64,000 bases of DNA. Origin: CAZDQL01 sp964507325 (lineage in GTDB: Bacteria; Planctomycetota; UBA1135; GCA-002686595). The DNA lies in assembly GCA_964507325.1 (NCBI GenBank), contig CAZDQL010000015.1:1-64000 (forward strand), read 5' to 3'. The notes beneath the pieces are model-generated. The model made no database searches. It had not been told where the DNA came from and saw only the letters and a program-made list of their open reading frames with translations. Made by a program: the position numbers and the translations under genes. Of this stretch, positions 16,451-24,379 are shown piece after piece (the first letter of the stretch is position 1; every line of letters starts with the position of its first letter).

Positions 16451-17773
16451 TCAGCCGCGGGTGAGGTAGCTCAACTCGGCGGGCAGGCCGTCGATGCCGC
16501 GCTCCCCCAGCGCGTGCCGGAAGAGGAGCCCGATGTCCACCAGCGGGCGCTCGTCACCGCGGAAGAGGTACTTGCGCGCCTCCGGGTGGGAGCCCACACC
16601 GACCATCAGCTCGAGGATCGAGCCGGCGTTGTAGGTGCTCTCCGCGATCTCCATCTCCACCGGGGTCCCGTGGTGGGCCACGATGCCCACGATCAGGGAG
16701 GCGGGCCGGGCGTGCAGCACGACCCCATCGGGCAACTCGACCTCCAGCACCTGCAGATTCGTATAGCTGGGCAAGAGCTCTTCGGCCAAGTGGCGCCCCG
16801 CGAGCAGGGTGTGGCGGGCCCAGTGCAGGAGCAGGTTGAGGCAGACGTCGCTCACGTCTTCGCGCGGGACGAGCTCGGCCAGCCGCCGCCGGGCGGCGTC
16901 GTCGCGGACGTCGCTCTCGTGGCGCTCCATGAAGTGCGTCAGTTGGGTGACCGCCTCGAGCAGGTGCAGGGCCACCGAGATATGGCCCCGCAGGAGGGGT
17001 AGGCGACCGTCCTGGGCCTCCAGCACGGTGTTCTTGATGCAGGTGTCGTAGGTGGACTGGAGGTTGTGGACGGTGGCCTCGAAGACCCGGGCGTGCACCT
17101 CCCCACAGCTCTTGGCGAGCACCTCCTCGCGCGCAGCCGCATCGTCGAGGCGCCGAAAACCCGGCCGCTCCAGCATGGTGCAGGCCTGCAGGTACTTGCT
17201 CGAGACCTCGGCGATGCGCTGCTCTTCGTCCCGGATCGCCTCCTGACCCACGTTGCGGGGCAGGCGCATGAGCACCGGTTGGGCCTCGTGCTTCACGAAG
17301 CGGCCGTCCCCGGAGGGGTGGGCGACGCCCAGGCTCGTGACCTCGGCGCGTACGGCGGTCAAGAGGTCGATCAGGACCCCCTGGGTGTAGATTCGCGTGC
17401 GGGTCAGATCCTCCCGCACCTCCCGGGCCTGGTCCCGCTCCATGGCGTTCAGGACGCCGTATCCCTCGACCCGCCGCACCAGGTGGGCCAGGCTGAGCCC
17501 GGCGAGGGAGAAGCCCCGCACCGACGCGACCAGCTCGGTCAGCATGCAGTACGTCTGGTTGTAGCGCGCGCCGTAGTCGTCCAGGAAGGACTCCAGGGTG
17601 TCCGCCTCCGCCTGGAGCTCGAAGAGCTGGCGTTTGCCCCACGACTCCCCCGTCCCACTGAGCAGACCCCCGACGAGCCCGAGGAAGGGTGCGCCGCGCT
17701 TGGTGAGCAGGACGGCGAATTCTCGTTCGGGGACTCGCTGCTCGAGGGAGCCTTCTTGGGTGGTGTCGGTCAT
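16451..17773 (-). CDS. protein with C-terminal HPr-like phosphocarrier domain (440 aa)
   Basis: Residues ~1-335 form a helical domain I do not recognise (long amphipathic stretches, no transmembrane helix). Residues ~340-430 read as an HPr domain: VELPDGVVLHARPASLIVGI carries the active-site His354 in the LHARPA signature, and NAGSILELMVGVGS carries Ser385. His and Ser are 31 residues apart, exactly the spacing of His15 and Ser46 in HPr. A phosphotransfer or regulatory role is therefore likely. No EI, EII or HPr-kinase gene is in the window. The N-terminal domain may be an effector controlled by phosphorylation of the HPr part. Confidence 0.8.
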   Translation of the reverse strand: MTDTTQEGSLEQRVPEREFAVLLTKRGAPFLGLVGGLLSGTGESWGKRQLFELQAEADTLESFLDDYGARYNQTYCMLTELVASVRGFSLAGLSLAHLVRRVEGYGVLNAMERDQAREVREDLTRTRIYTQGVLIDLLTAVRAEVTSLGVAHPSGDGRFVKHEAQPVLMRLPRNVGQEAIRDEEQRIAEVSSKYLQACTMLERPGFRRLDDAAAREEVLAKSCGEVHARVFEATVHNLQSTYDTCIKNTVLEAQDGRLPLLRGHISVALHLLEAVTQLTHFMERHESDVRDDAARRRLAELVPREDVSDVCLNLLLHWARHTLLAGRHLAEELLPSYTNLQVLEVELPDGVVLHARPASLIVGIVAHHGTPVEMEIAESTYNAGSILELMVGVGSHPEARKYLFRGDERPLVDIGLLFRHALGERGIDGLPAELSYLTRG

Positions 17774-17927
17774 CGGCGTGGGTGGGACCGGAAGAGGTCG
17801 ACATCACCCTACCAGACCGAGAGCCCCCCCGCGGAGAGCCTCAAGAACGGCCTCGTCGGGGGTCGATGGGGGCATGAACAGCCCCCTCTCCACCTTGGCG
17901 CCCCCCGTACTTCGGGGCCGGACTATC

Positions 17928-17943
17928 AGGAGTCACCGCCATT
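17928..17943 (+). promoter_or_regulatory. Shine-Dalgarno deciding an ATT start
   Basis: AGGAG (17928-17932), 8 nt, then ATT (17941-17943). The frame is open back to a TGA at 17875 with no ATG, GTG or TTG between that stop and the conserved sigma-factor sequence. Confidence 0.75.
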
Positions 17944-18744
17944 TCCGCCGAACGCTGCCTCGAGACCTACCTGCAGGAGATCAACGAGGTCCCTCTCCTC
18001 ACCGCCGACGAGGAGAAGGAGCTCGGAGCGCGGGTTCAGCAGGGCGACCTGGAGGCCCGCGAGCACCTGATCCGCGCCAACCTGCGCCTGGTCGTCTCCA
18101 TCGCCAAGATCTACTCCGACCGCGGCCTCTCCATCCAGGACCTGATCGCCGAGGGGAACATCGGTCTGATGAAGGCCGCCGAGAAGTTCGACCCCGCCGC
18201 GGGCTGCCGCTTCTCCACCTACGGCACCTGGTGGATCAAGCAGGCGATCCGCCGCGCCCTGACCAACACGGTCAAGTCGGTGCGCGTGCCGGGCTACATG
18301 TCGGAGATCATCTCCAAGTGGCGCTCCGTCTCTGCGGAGCTGACCTACGTGCTCGGCCGCACCCCGACCGTCGAGGAGGTGGCCCAGGAGCTCGACATCC
18401 CCCGCGAGTCCTGGCCCCTGCTCAAGCGCACCATCGAATCGAACTACGCCGGCCAGGTTTCCCTCGACCTGCTCTCCGCGAACCAGGACACCGTCGAGGA
18501 CGAACGCGCCACGAGCCCCGAGGACCAGAGCGTCCACCGCGACCTCCTCGCCCGTCTCAGCCAGCTGCTGGACGTGATCGACGAGCGGGAGGCGACGATT
18601 CTGCGCCTGCGCTACGGCCTGGACAGTCCGGCCGGTGACCCGATGACCCTGAAGGAGATCGGCCGGGTGGTCGGCCTGACCCGCGAGCGGGTGCGGCAGA
18701 TCGAGCAGGAGGCGCTGCGCAAGCTGTACGGGGTGATGGGGTAG
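17941..18744 (+). CDS. RNA polymerase sigma factor, sigma-70 family (267 aa), ATT start
   Basis: Region 1.2 (CLETYLQEINEVPLLTADEE), regions 2.1-2.4 (ANLRLVVSIAK, DLIAEGNIGLMKAAEKFDP, STYGTWWIKQAIRRAL), region 3 and region 4.2 (TLKEIGRVVGLTRERVRQIE) are all present, so it binds core polymerase and reads -10/-35 promoters. The short form without a long region 1.1 resembles RpoS/RpoH-type or planctomycete short primary sigma factors. The first in-frame ATG (18169) would delete regions 1.2-2.2. An ATT preceded by AGGAG at 8-nt spacing fits the family N-terminus exactly. hemW follows after 30 bp. Which regulon it serves cannot be read from the sequence. Confidence 0.9.
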   Translation: MSAERCLETYLQEINEVPLLTADEEKELGARVQQGDLEAREHLIRANLRLVVSIAKIYSDRGLSIQDLIAEGNIGLMKAAEKFDPAAGCRFSTYGTWWIKQAIRRALTNTVKSVRVPGYMSEIISKWRSVSAELTYVLGRTPTVEEVAQELDIPRESWPLLKRTIESNYAGQVSLDLLSANQDTVEDERATSPEDQSVHRDLLARLSQLLDVIDEREATILRLRYGLDSPAGDPMTLKEIGRVVGLTRERVRQIEQEALRKLYGVMG

Positions 18745-18774
18745 GGGCCACGGCGGGGGCGGTACCCTCGTGGC

Positions 18775-19950
18775 GTGCCCCCCTGCGTCGAACCCCTGCC
18801 GCGCGCTCTCGAGGGGACGCCCCTCTACGTACACTTGCCCTTCTGCGCGGCGAAGTGCCACTACTGCGACTTCTTCTCGGTTCCGGCCGAGGGGCACGAC
18901 CTGGACGGGATGGTGGAGGCGATCCTGCGCGAGGCGCGGGGGCGCGCGCCGCGGCGACCGGCGACGGTCTTCCTGGGTGGTGGTACGCCGTCCCTGCTGT
19001 CGATTCCGCTGCTCGAGCGCCTGCTGAACGGCCTGGAGGAGCGGACCGGCTTCCGCGACTCCGCCGTCGAGGTCTCCTGCGAGTGCAACCCGGAGAGCCT
19101 CGATCTGGACAAGGTCCGGGCGCTCCTGGACCTGGGCGTGACGCGCCTGTCGATCGGCGTGCAGAGCCTGGACGCGGTGAGTCTCGAGCTCTTCGGGCGG
19201 GTCCACGATCCGGAGCAGGGCCTGCGCGCGATCGAGACCGCTCGCCGCGGCGGCGTGCGCGAGCTGGGCGTCGACCTGATCCACGGGGCCCCGGGGCAGG
19301 CTCCCGACCAGTGGGCGCAGGAGTTGGAGCGCGTCCTGGACCTCGGGGTGGAGCACCTCTCCGCCTACGGGCTGACCTACGAGCCGGGCACGCGCTTCGC
19401 CGCGTGGCGGGACGAGGGGCGGTTGCGGCCGGTGGGGGAGGAGGTCGAGCTGGAGCTCCTGCGCCTCACCCGCGAACGCGCCACCGCCGCCGGCCTGCCC
19501 GCCTACGAGATCTCGAACCACGCCCGCCCCGGCCACGAGTGCCGCCACAACCTGGGCTACTGGTGCAATCGCCCCCACGTGGGCCTCGGCCCCAGCGCCG
19601 CGAGCAAGGTGGGGGCGAGCCGGGGCGGGAACGCGGCGGAGATCGGCGCCTACCTGCGTCGCGTCGCAGCCGAGGGGCACGCGCTGGCGTGGCGCGAGAC
19701 CCTCTCCCCCCGCCGCCGCCTGGGGGAGACGTGGTGGCTGGGTCTGCGCCTGACCGTCGGGGTCGACCCGGCGGAGGCGCGGGAGACGGCGGAGTTCGCC
19801 GGGGAGCTCGACCCGGCGCTGGAACGCGCCGGCCGGCTGGCCGGCCGGGGCCTCCTGGAGCAGGCGCAGGGCCGCTGGCGTCTCACCCCCCGCGGATCCG
19901 TGGTGGCGGACGCGGTGGCGGCGGAGTTCATCGGTCTGCCGGGGGAGTAG
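18775..19950 (+). CDS. hemW: HemW-like radical SAM protein (391 aa)
   Basis: The radical SAM cluster motif is Cys24-x3-Cys28-x2-Cys31 in HLPFCAAKCHYCDF, followed by VFLGGGTPSLL, CECNPESLDLDKV, RLSIGVQSLD, VDLIHGAPGQ and a C-terminal HemN-type domain. The extra Cys after CxxxCxxC that marks the coproporphyrinogen dehydrogenase HemN is replaced by Phe (CDFF), which favours the haem chaperone HemW, known to bind haem and transfer it to respiratory enzymes. GTG start at 18775. The 3' end overlaps the convergent cysteine-synthase gene by 23 nt. It probably shares a transcript with the sigma-factor gene 30 bp upstream. Confidence 0.9.
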   Translation: MPPCVEPLPRALEGTPLYVHLPFCAAKCHYCDFFSVPAEGHDLDGMVEAILREARGRAPRRPATVFLGGGTPSLLSIPLLERLLNGLEERTGFRDSAVEVSCECNPESLDLDKVRALLDLGVTRLSIGVQSLDAVSLELFGRVHDPEQGLRAIETARRGGVRELGVDLIHGAPGQAPDQWAQELERVLDLGVEHLSAYGLTYEPGTRFAAWRDEGRLRPVGEEVELELLRLTRERATAAGLPAYEISNHARPGHECRHNLGYWCNRPHVGLGPSAASKVGASRGGNAAEIGAYLRRVAAEGHALAWRETLSPRRRLGETWWLGLRLTVGVDPAEARETAEFAGELDPALERAGRLAGRGLLEQAQGRWRLTPRGSVVADAVAAEFIGLPGE

Positions 19951-20953
19951 GCGCCGCTGACGCGCGCCCCACGCCCCCGTACAGGGCCGTCGAGAGGTAC
20001 TTGACCCCGGAGTCGCACAGCACGGTCACGACGGTCGCCCCCGGACCCAGGCGCCGGCCGAGAGCGATGGCCGCGCAGAGGTTGCCGCCCGTGGAAGTGC
20101 CGCCGAAGAGCGCCTCGGTCGTGGCGAGCCGGCGGGCGGTGGCCATCGCTTCGTCGGTGGAGGCCGTGGCGACCTCGTCGACCGCCTGCGGGTCCCACAG
20201 GGGGACGACGAACCCGGCTCCGACCCCTTCGATCTTGTGGGTGCCGGAGGGGCCGCCCGAGAGGACGGCGGATTCGGCGGGCTCGACGGCGACGCAGTGG
20301 ATGCTCCCGCGGTGGCGGTGCAGCGTCTCGGCGACGCCGCGGGCCGAGGCGGCGGTACCGACGCTCTGGACGAAGGCGTCGACGGCTCCGCCGGTCTGCT
20401 CCCAGATCTCCTCTCCCATGGCGTGGTAGGCGGGGAGCTGATCGGGGTTGTCGAGCTGGTCGGTCCAGAAGGCGCCCGTGCGCTCCGCGATCTGGCGGGC
20501 GGCCTCGATCATGTTGCGGGTCAGGGCCGCGTCCATGCCGCCGTCGGCGCTGGGCACGAGCGTCAGGTGGGCCCCCAGGGCCGCCATGTGGTCGCGCTTC
20601 TCGGCGCTGAACGCGTCCGAGGTGACGATGCTCAGGGGGTGGCCCTTGACCGCGCAGACCAGCGCGAGCGAGACGCCGGTGCTACCGCCGGTGTACTCGA
20701 CGACGGCGGTCTCCGCAGGCAGGCGGCCATCCCGCTCGGCGGCCTCGATCATCGCCAGCGCCATGCGGTCCTTCATGCTCCCGGTCGGGTTCTCCGACTC
20801 GAGCTTCAAGAGGATCCGGGCGCAGCCTTCCGGGACCATGGCCCCGAGCTCGATTAGCGGCGTGTTGCCGATGCGGTCCAGAATCGAGCCGTGGATCCGA
20901 TCGAGGGACCTCGATCCGGATCGGAACTCCCCGCCACCGGTAGCGTCTGTCAT
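19928..20953 (-). CDS. PLP-dependent cysteine synthase family protein (341 aa)
   Basis: Fold-type II PLP enzyme. GNTPLIEL, then NPTGSMKDRMA with the PLP-binding Lys61, the EYTGGSTGVSLA substrate loop, GTAASARGVAETL and GGTSTGGN binding the PLP phosphate. Closest in style to CysK/CysM and cystathionine beta-synthase-type enzymes, which make cysteine from O-acetylserine and sulfide or condense serine with homocysteine. The asparagine-loop signature is TGGST rather than the TSGNT of classical CysK, so the exact acceptor is uncertain. No CBS regulatory domain. A supply of cysteine would serve the bacillithiol pathway nearby. Confidence 0.85.
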   Translation of the reverse strand: MTDATGGGEFRSGSRSLDRIHGSILDRIGNTPLIELGAMVPEGCARILLKLESENPTGSMKDRMALAMIEAAERDGRLPAETAVVEYTGGSTGVSLALVCAVKGHPLSIVTSDAFSAEKRDHMAALGAHLTLVPSADGGMDAALTRNMIEAARQIAERTGAFWTDQLDNPDQLPAYHAMGEEIWEQTGGAVDAFVQSVGTAASARGVAETLHRHRGSIHCVAVEPAESAVLSGGPSGTHKIEGVGAGFVVPLWDPQAVDEVATASTDEAMATARRLATTEALFGGTSTGGNLCAAIALGRRLGPGATVVTVLCDSGVKYLSTALYGGVGRASAAPTPPADR

Positions 20954-21023
20954 GACTTGGCTTTGCTCCTCACTGCTCGCTGCTTATCCCTCGCGGGCTG
21001 TTTCGATATTGCCCGGCTGCGGC

Positions 21024-21695
21024 TCAATCTCCGCCTTGCCGGCGCACCATTTCCCCGATCCAGATCGGCGCGAAAGGTGATGTGCACCCCTTGGAGACCG
21101 GATAGTCGCGATAGACGCCCAACGCCTCTCCAATGGCGAGGGCTCGTGCGCGGTGCTCGGGGAGGTGAATCCCGATCGCCGCCAGGCAGCTGTTCATCGT
21201 CCACTGCGCTTCCGGAGGCGCCGCTCCCATCTCCGTCTCGATGCGATCGAGCAGCGCGGGGAGATCGAGCCCGGCGGGGTCCTTGGCGACCCTCTCGGCG
21301 GTCAGGTTCCATCCGGCGCGGGCGGCCATGGGGTCCTTGGCGCCCATCCACTTCTGGCGCAGCGGTTCCTTATCGGGGTGCTTCTTGACTACATAGGCAT
21401 TGAGCCAGTCCGCCACCTGCGCGAAAGTCGCAGAGCGCACCATCCGATTCATCTCACTCGCAGGTACTTCCTCCGGTTTGACCAGGAGGATGGCCAGAAG
21501 CCTGGCGTCTATGTTCCCGGTCTCCCAGAGTTCCATGCCCAATGGATGGTTGACCTTGATCTTCTTGGCCAGCTTCCGGATGTCGCCGAGCCGGACGCCA
21601 TACTGGTTGTCGCCCGCCCCATTCTTGGCGTTCCGGGCGCGCACCTTCTCGTCGCCGAGCGCCTCCAACTGCGCGAGAGCATCATCTGGGGTCAT
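21024..21695 (-). CDS. AlkD-like DNA alkylation repair / HEAT-repeat protein (223 aa)
   Basis: Starts MTPDDALAQLEALGDEKVRA. The block NQYGVRLGDIRKLAKKI and the paired helices that follow (MELWETGNIDARLLAILLV, WMGAKDPMAARAGWNLTAERV) match the AlkD superfamily, which uses HEAT-like repeats to hold alkylated DNA for glycosylase action. I cannot verify the catalytic Asp/Trp pair of true AlkD glycosylases, so activity is unproven and some relatives are non-enzymatic. The start at 21695 is chosen because the open frame upstream is Arg-rich noise. Divergent from pyrF, with 145 bp for both promoters. Confidence 0.8.
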   Translation of the reverse strand: MTPDDALAQLEALGDEKVRARNAKNGAGDNQYGVRLGDIRKLAKKIKVNHPLGMELWETGNIDARLLAILLVKPEEVPASEMNRMVRSATFAQVADWLNAYVVKKHPDKEPLRQKWMGAKDPMAARAGWNLTAERVAKDPAGLDLPALLDRIETEMGAAPPEAQWTMNSCLAAIGIHLPEHRARALAIGEALGVYRDYPVSKGCTSPFAPIWIGEMVRRQGGD

Positions 21696-21840
21696 GGCGC
21701 CGAGTCTACAGCGCCGCCAGCGGCTGGAGTGAGGACCTCGGTCGCTGACCGTCTGTTGGGCGCTCCTACGCCACTCGTCCCTGGGACTGTCCGGTTCCGG
21801 CTCCATCGGCCCGCCGCAACGCTGCGGTAGAGTGTCCCCC

Positions 21841-22737
21841 ATGCACTACGCCGATCGCCTCGAGGCCGCCGTCGCCGGCAAGCGCAGCCCCGTCGTGGTG
21901 GGTCTCGACCCCCACCTGGATCGCCTCCCAGCCGAGTTCCAAGCCGCGCGCGACGTCGGCGCTGGCCGCTCCCTGGTGGCGGAGACCGTGGGGGACTTCC
22001 TCTGCGGCGTGATCGACGCGGTCGCGGACCTGGTGCCGGCGGTGAAGCCCCAGTCCGCCTTCTTCGAGCAGCTCGGAGCCCACGGGGCGCACCTCTGGGA
22101 GCGGGTCGTCGCCCACGCCCACGCCGCGGGCCTGTTGGTGATCGGCGACGTCAAGCGGGGCGACATCGGTAGCACCGCCGCCGCCTACGCGCGCGCCTTC
22201 CTGACCGGCGGGCCCGGGGCGGATCCCGGGATCCTCTGCGACGCGGTGACCGTCAACCCCTACCTCGGCAGCGACGCCCTCGAGCCCTTCCTGGCCGCCT
22301 GTCGCGAAGAGGGCGCGGGGATCTACGTGCTCGTGCGCACCTCCAATCCCTCCAGCGCCGAGCTGCAGATGACCGGCGATCCGCCCCTCTGCGATCGCGT
22401 CGCCGCGTTGGTGGAGCGCTGGGGCGCCGATACGGTCGGAGCGGCGGGCTTCTCCTCCGTCGGGGCGGTGGTGGGCGCCACGCACCCCGACGAGCTGGCC
22501 CGACTGCGGGCGGTCATGCCCCGCACGCCGCTGCTCCTGCCGGGTTACGGCGCCCAAGGCGCCGGCGCTGCGGACGTCGTGGGCGGGTTCACGGAGGGCC
22601 TCTCCGGCGCTCTCGTCAACTCCTCCCGCGGCATCCTCTTTCCCAGCGACAGCCCGCCGGGAACGCACTGGAAGGACGCCTGCCGCCGCGCGGCCCAGGC
22701 GATGGTGGTCGAGCTCAGGGCGGTCCTCGCGTCGTAG
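21841..22737 (+). CDS. pyrF: orotidine 5'-phosphate decarboxylase, PyrF type 2 (298 aa)
   Basis: Catalyses OMP to UMP, the last step of de novo pyrimidine synthesis. Seen: VVVGLDPHLDRLP, the conserved VKPQSAFFEQ with Lys69, and the catalytic DxKxxD array in GDVKRGDIGSTA (Asp103, Lys105, Asp108), then TVNPYLGSD, VLVRTSNPS and LLPGYGAQGAG for phosphate binding. The ~300-residue length marks the longer bacterial subfamily 2 rather than the ~230-residue type. I use ATG 21841; GTG 21832 would add only three residues. Cytoplasmic. No other pyr gene is adjacent. Confidence 0.95.
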   Translation: MHYADRLEAAVAGKRSPVVVGLDPHLDRLPAEFQAARDVGAGRSLVAETVGDFLCGVIDAVADLVPAVKPQSAFFEQLGAHGAHLWERVVAHAHAAGLLVIGDVKRGDIGSTAAAYARAFLTGGPGADPGILCDAVTVNPYLGSDALEPFLAACREEGAGIYVLVRTSNPSSAELQMTGDPPLCDRVAALVERWGADTVGAAGFSSVGAVVGATHPDELARLRAVMPRTPLLLPGYGAQGAGAADVVGGFTEGLSGALVNSSRGILFPSDSPPGTHWKDACRRAAQAMVVELRAVLAS

Positions 22738-22803
22738 GCGGGGCCACCGCCCCGGGCGGTCGGAGCTATCCTACGTCCTCCCCCATCACCCAGGAGACGA
22801 CCC

Positions 22804-24168
22804 ATGGTCCCCAGCATGTCGCGGCGTAGCTTCCTCCGTTCCACCGGTGCCGGAATCGGCGCGGCCACGATCGGCCTGCCGAACATCGTCTCCGCCCGGC
22901 CACGCAGCAAGGTGCGCGTGCTGTCGATCGGCGTGGTGGGAACCATCGGCGCCGCGGACCGGCGCGAGGTGGCGGGGCACCCGGAGGCGGAGATCGTCGG
23001 CCTGTGCGATGTCGACGACGCCGCCCTGGCCAAGGCCGCCGAGGAGCACCCCGACGCCTTCACCTGCAAGGACTACCGGGAGGCCTTCACCGACCACGTG
23101 GACGAGTTCGACGCGGTGATCGTCGCGGTCCCCGACCACACCCACGCTCCGATCATGTTGACCGCCCTGGCGTGCGACAAGCACGTCTACGGCCAGAAGC
23201 CGCTGGTCCACCAGCTCGAGGAGCTGTCGCTGATCGACGCCGCGGTCCGCGCGCGGCCCCACCTGGTGACCCAGGTCGGCAACCAGCGCATGGTCTACCC
23301 CGGCCGCCGCGCGGCGGTGGAGATCCTGCGCTCCGGGGTGCTCGGCAAGGCGATCGAGGCCTACGCCTGGACCGGATCGCCGGGGCCCGGCCGCTACTTC
23401 AACTACGAGCGCATCGTGAGCGCGCCCAAGAGGCCGCCGGCGGGCCTCGACTGGGACCTGTGGCTCGGGCCCTGCGAGCTGCGCCCCTACCGGGACCACC
23501 TGATGCCCATCGTCTGGCGCTCCTGGTGGGATTTTGGCACCGGCGGTCTGGGCGACTGGGGGGTGCACGTCCTGGACGTCATCTTCTTCGGCTTCGACGA
23601 GCTGATCTCGCCGATCGCGGTCAAGACCCACGCTCCCAAGCCGGCGGACACCTTCCACACGCACCCCTGCCGCTCGACGGTCACCTACGCCGTCGAATCG
23701 GAGAAGTTCGCCCGCCCCTTCTTCCCCCTCCACTACAGCGACAGCAACCAGACCCCGTCGCGCGCAGGCCTCGGTCTGCCGGGGGAGGCCTGGCCGGATG
23801 CGAACTCGACGGTCGTGGTCTGCGAGGGGGGCCTGCTCTACCTGGCGGCGGGGGGCAAGCTCGAGATCTGGCGCGACGGCCAGATGACCGACGGGCTCCA
23901 GATGCCGGACCTGCCCGAGTTCCCGAAGCTCAACCACTGGCACGCCTGGGTGGACAACATCGTCGGCAAGCAGACGGAGCTCAGGACCCCCTTCGTCGAC
24001 GGGGTGCGCATCACCGAGGCGGCGCTCCTGGCGGTCAAGGCCACCCGCTTCCCCGGCCAGGAGCTGCGCTGGGACCGCGAGGCGCTCGCCTTCACCAACC
24101 ACGACGAGGCGACGCAGACGATCGTCAAGCGGGACTACCGCGAGGGGTTCGCGCCTCCGGCGGTCTGA
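22804..24168 (+). CDS. Tat-exported Gfo/Idh/MocA-family oxidoreductase (454 aa)
   Basis: A twin-arginine signal (SRRSFLRSTGAGIGAATIG) implies folded export with bound cofactor. A Rossmann-like domain follows: IGVVGTIGAAD, EIVGLCDVDDAAL, DAVIVAVPDHTHAPI, then HVYGQKPLVHQLEE with the family Lys of the EKP-type motif (here QKP), and the C-terminal dimerisation domain (FGTGGLGDWGVHVLD). These proteins usually oxidise or rearrange sugars and inositols using NAD(P). Exported planctomycete members are abundant, mostly without known substrate. AGGAGACGACCC precedes the ATG, a good ribosome site. The preceding pyrF is unrelated in function. Confidence 0.92.
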   Translation: MVPSMSRRSFLRSTGAGIGAATIGLPNIVSARPRSKVRVLSIGVVGTIGAADRREVAGHPEAEIVGLCDVDDAALAKAAEEHPDAFTCKDYREAFTDHVDEFDAVIVAVPDHTHAPIMLTALACDKHVYGQKPLVHQLEELSLIDAAVRARPHLVTQVGNQRMVYPGRRAAVEILRSGVLGKAIEAYAWTGSPGPGRYFNYERIVSAPKRPPAGLDWDLWLGPCELRPYRDHLMPIVWRSWWDFGTGGLGDWGVHVLDVIFFGFDELISPIAVKTHAPKPADTFHTHPCRSTVTYAVESEKFARPFFPLHYSDSNQTPSRAGLGLPGEAWPDANSTVVVCEGGLLYLAAGGKLEIWRDGQMTDGLQMPDLPEFPKLNHWHAWVDNIVGKQTELRTPFVDGVRITEAALLAVKATRFPGQELRWDREALAFTNHDEATQTIVKRDYREGFAPPAV

Positions 24169-24172
24169 TGGG

Positions 24173-24268
24173 GTGGACATCTCGACGCTCGTCGAAGTCG
24201 AGGGGGTCGAGACGGTGGAAGCTCCCCCGTGGGAGTGCGAGACGTGCTGGAGAGTGCTGCCCGACTGA
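24173..24268 (+). CDS. possible 31-residue peptide with CxxC
   Basis: A GTG-initiated frame five bases after the oxidoreductase stop encodes a 31-residue acidic peptide ending ECETCWRVLPD. Cys-x2-Cys and Trp residues give it the look of a zinc-ribbon fragment. The length is at chance level and the start codon is weak, so it may be non-coding or the remnant of a longer gene. The remaining sequence to 24379 shows no feature. Confidence 0.2.
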   Translation: MDISTLVEVEGVETVEAPPWECETCWRVLPD

Positions 24269-24379
24269 CGCGGCCGCTCGCCGTACCATGGGGCCCCACC
24301 CCCGTGCCGGCGGCGGACCCCGTTCTGCAGACCCGCATCGTCCCCGAGGCGCTGGACCGCTGATCCCCTTCCCCGGACC

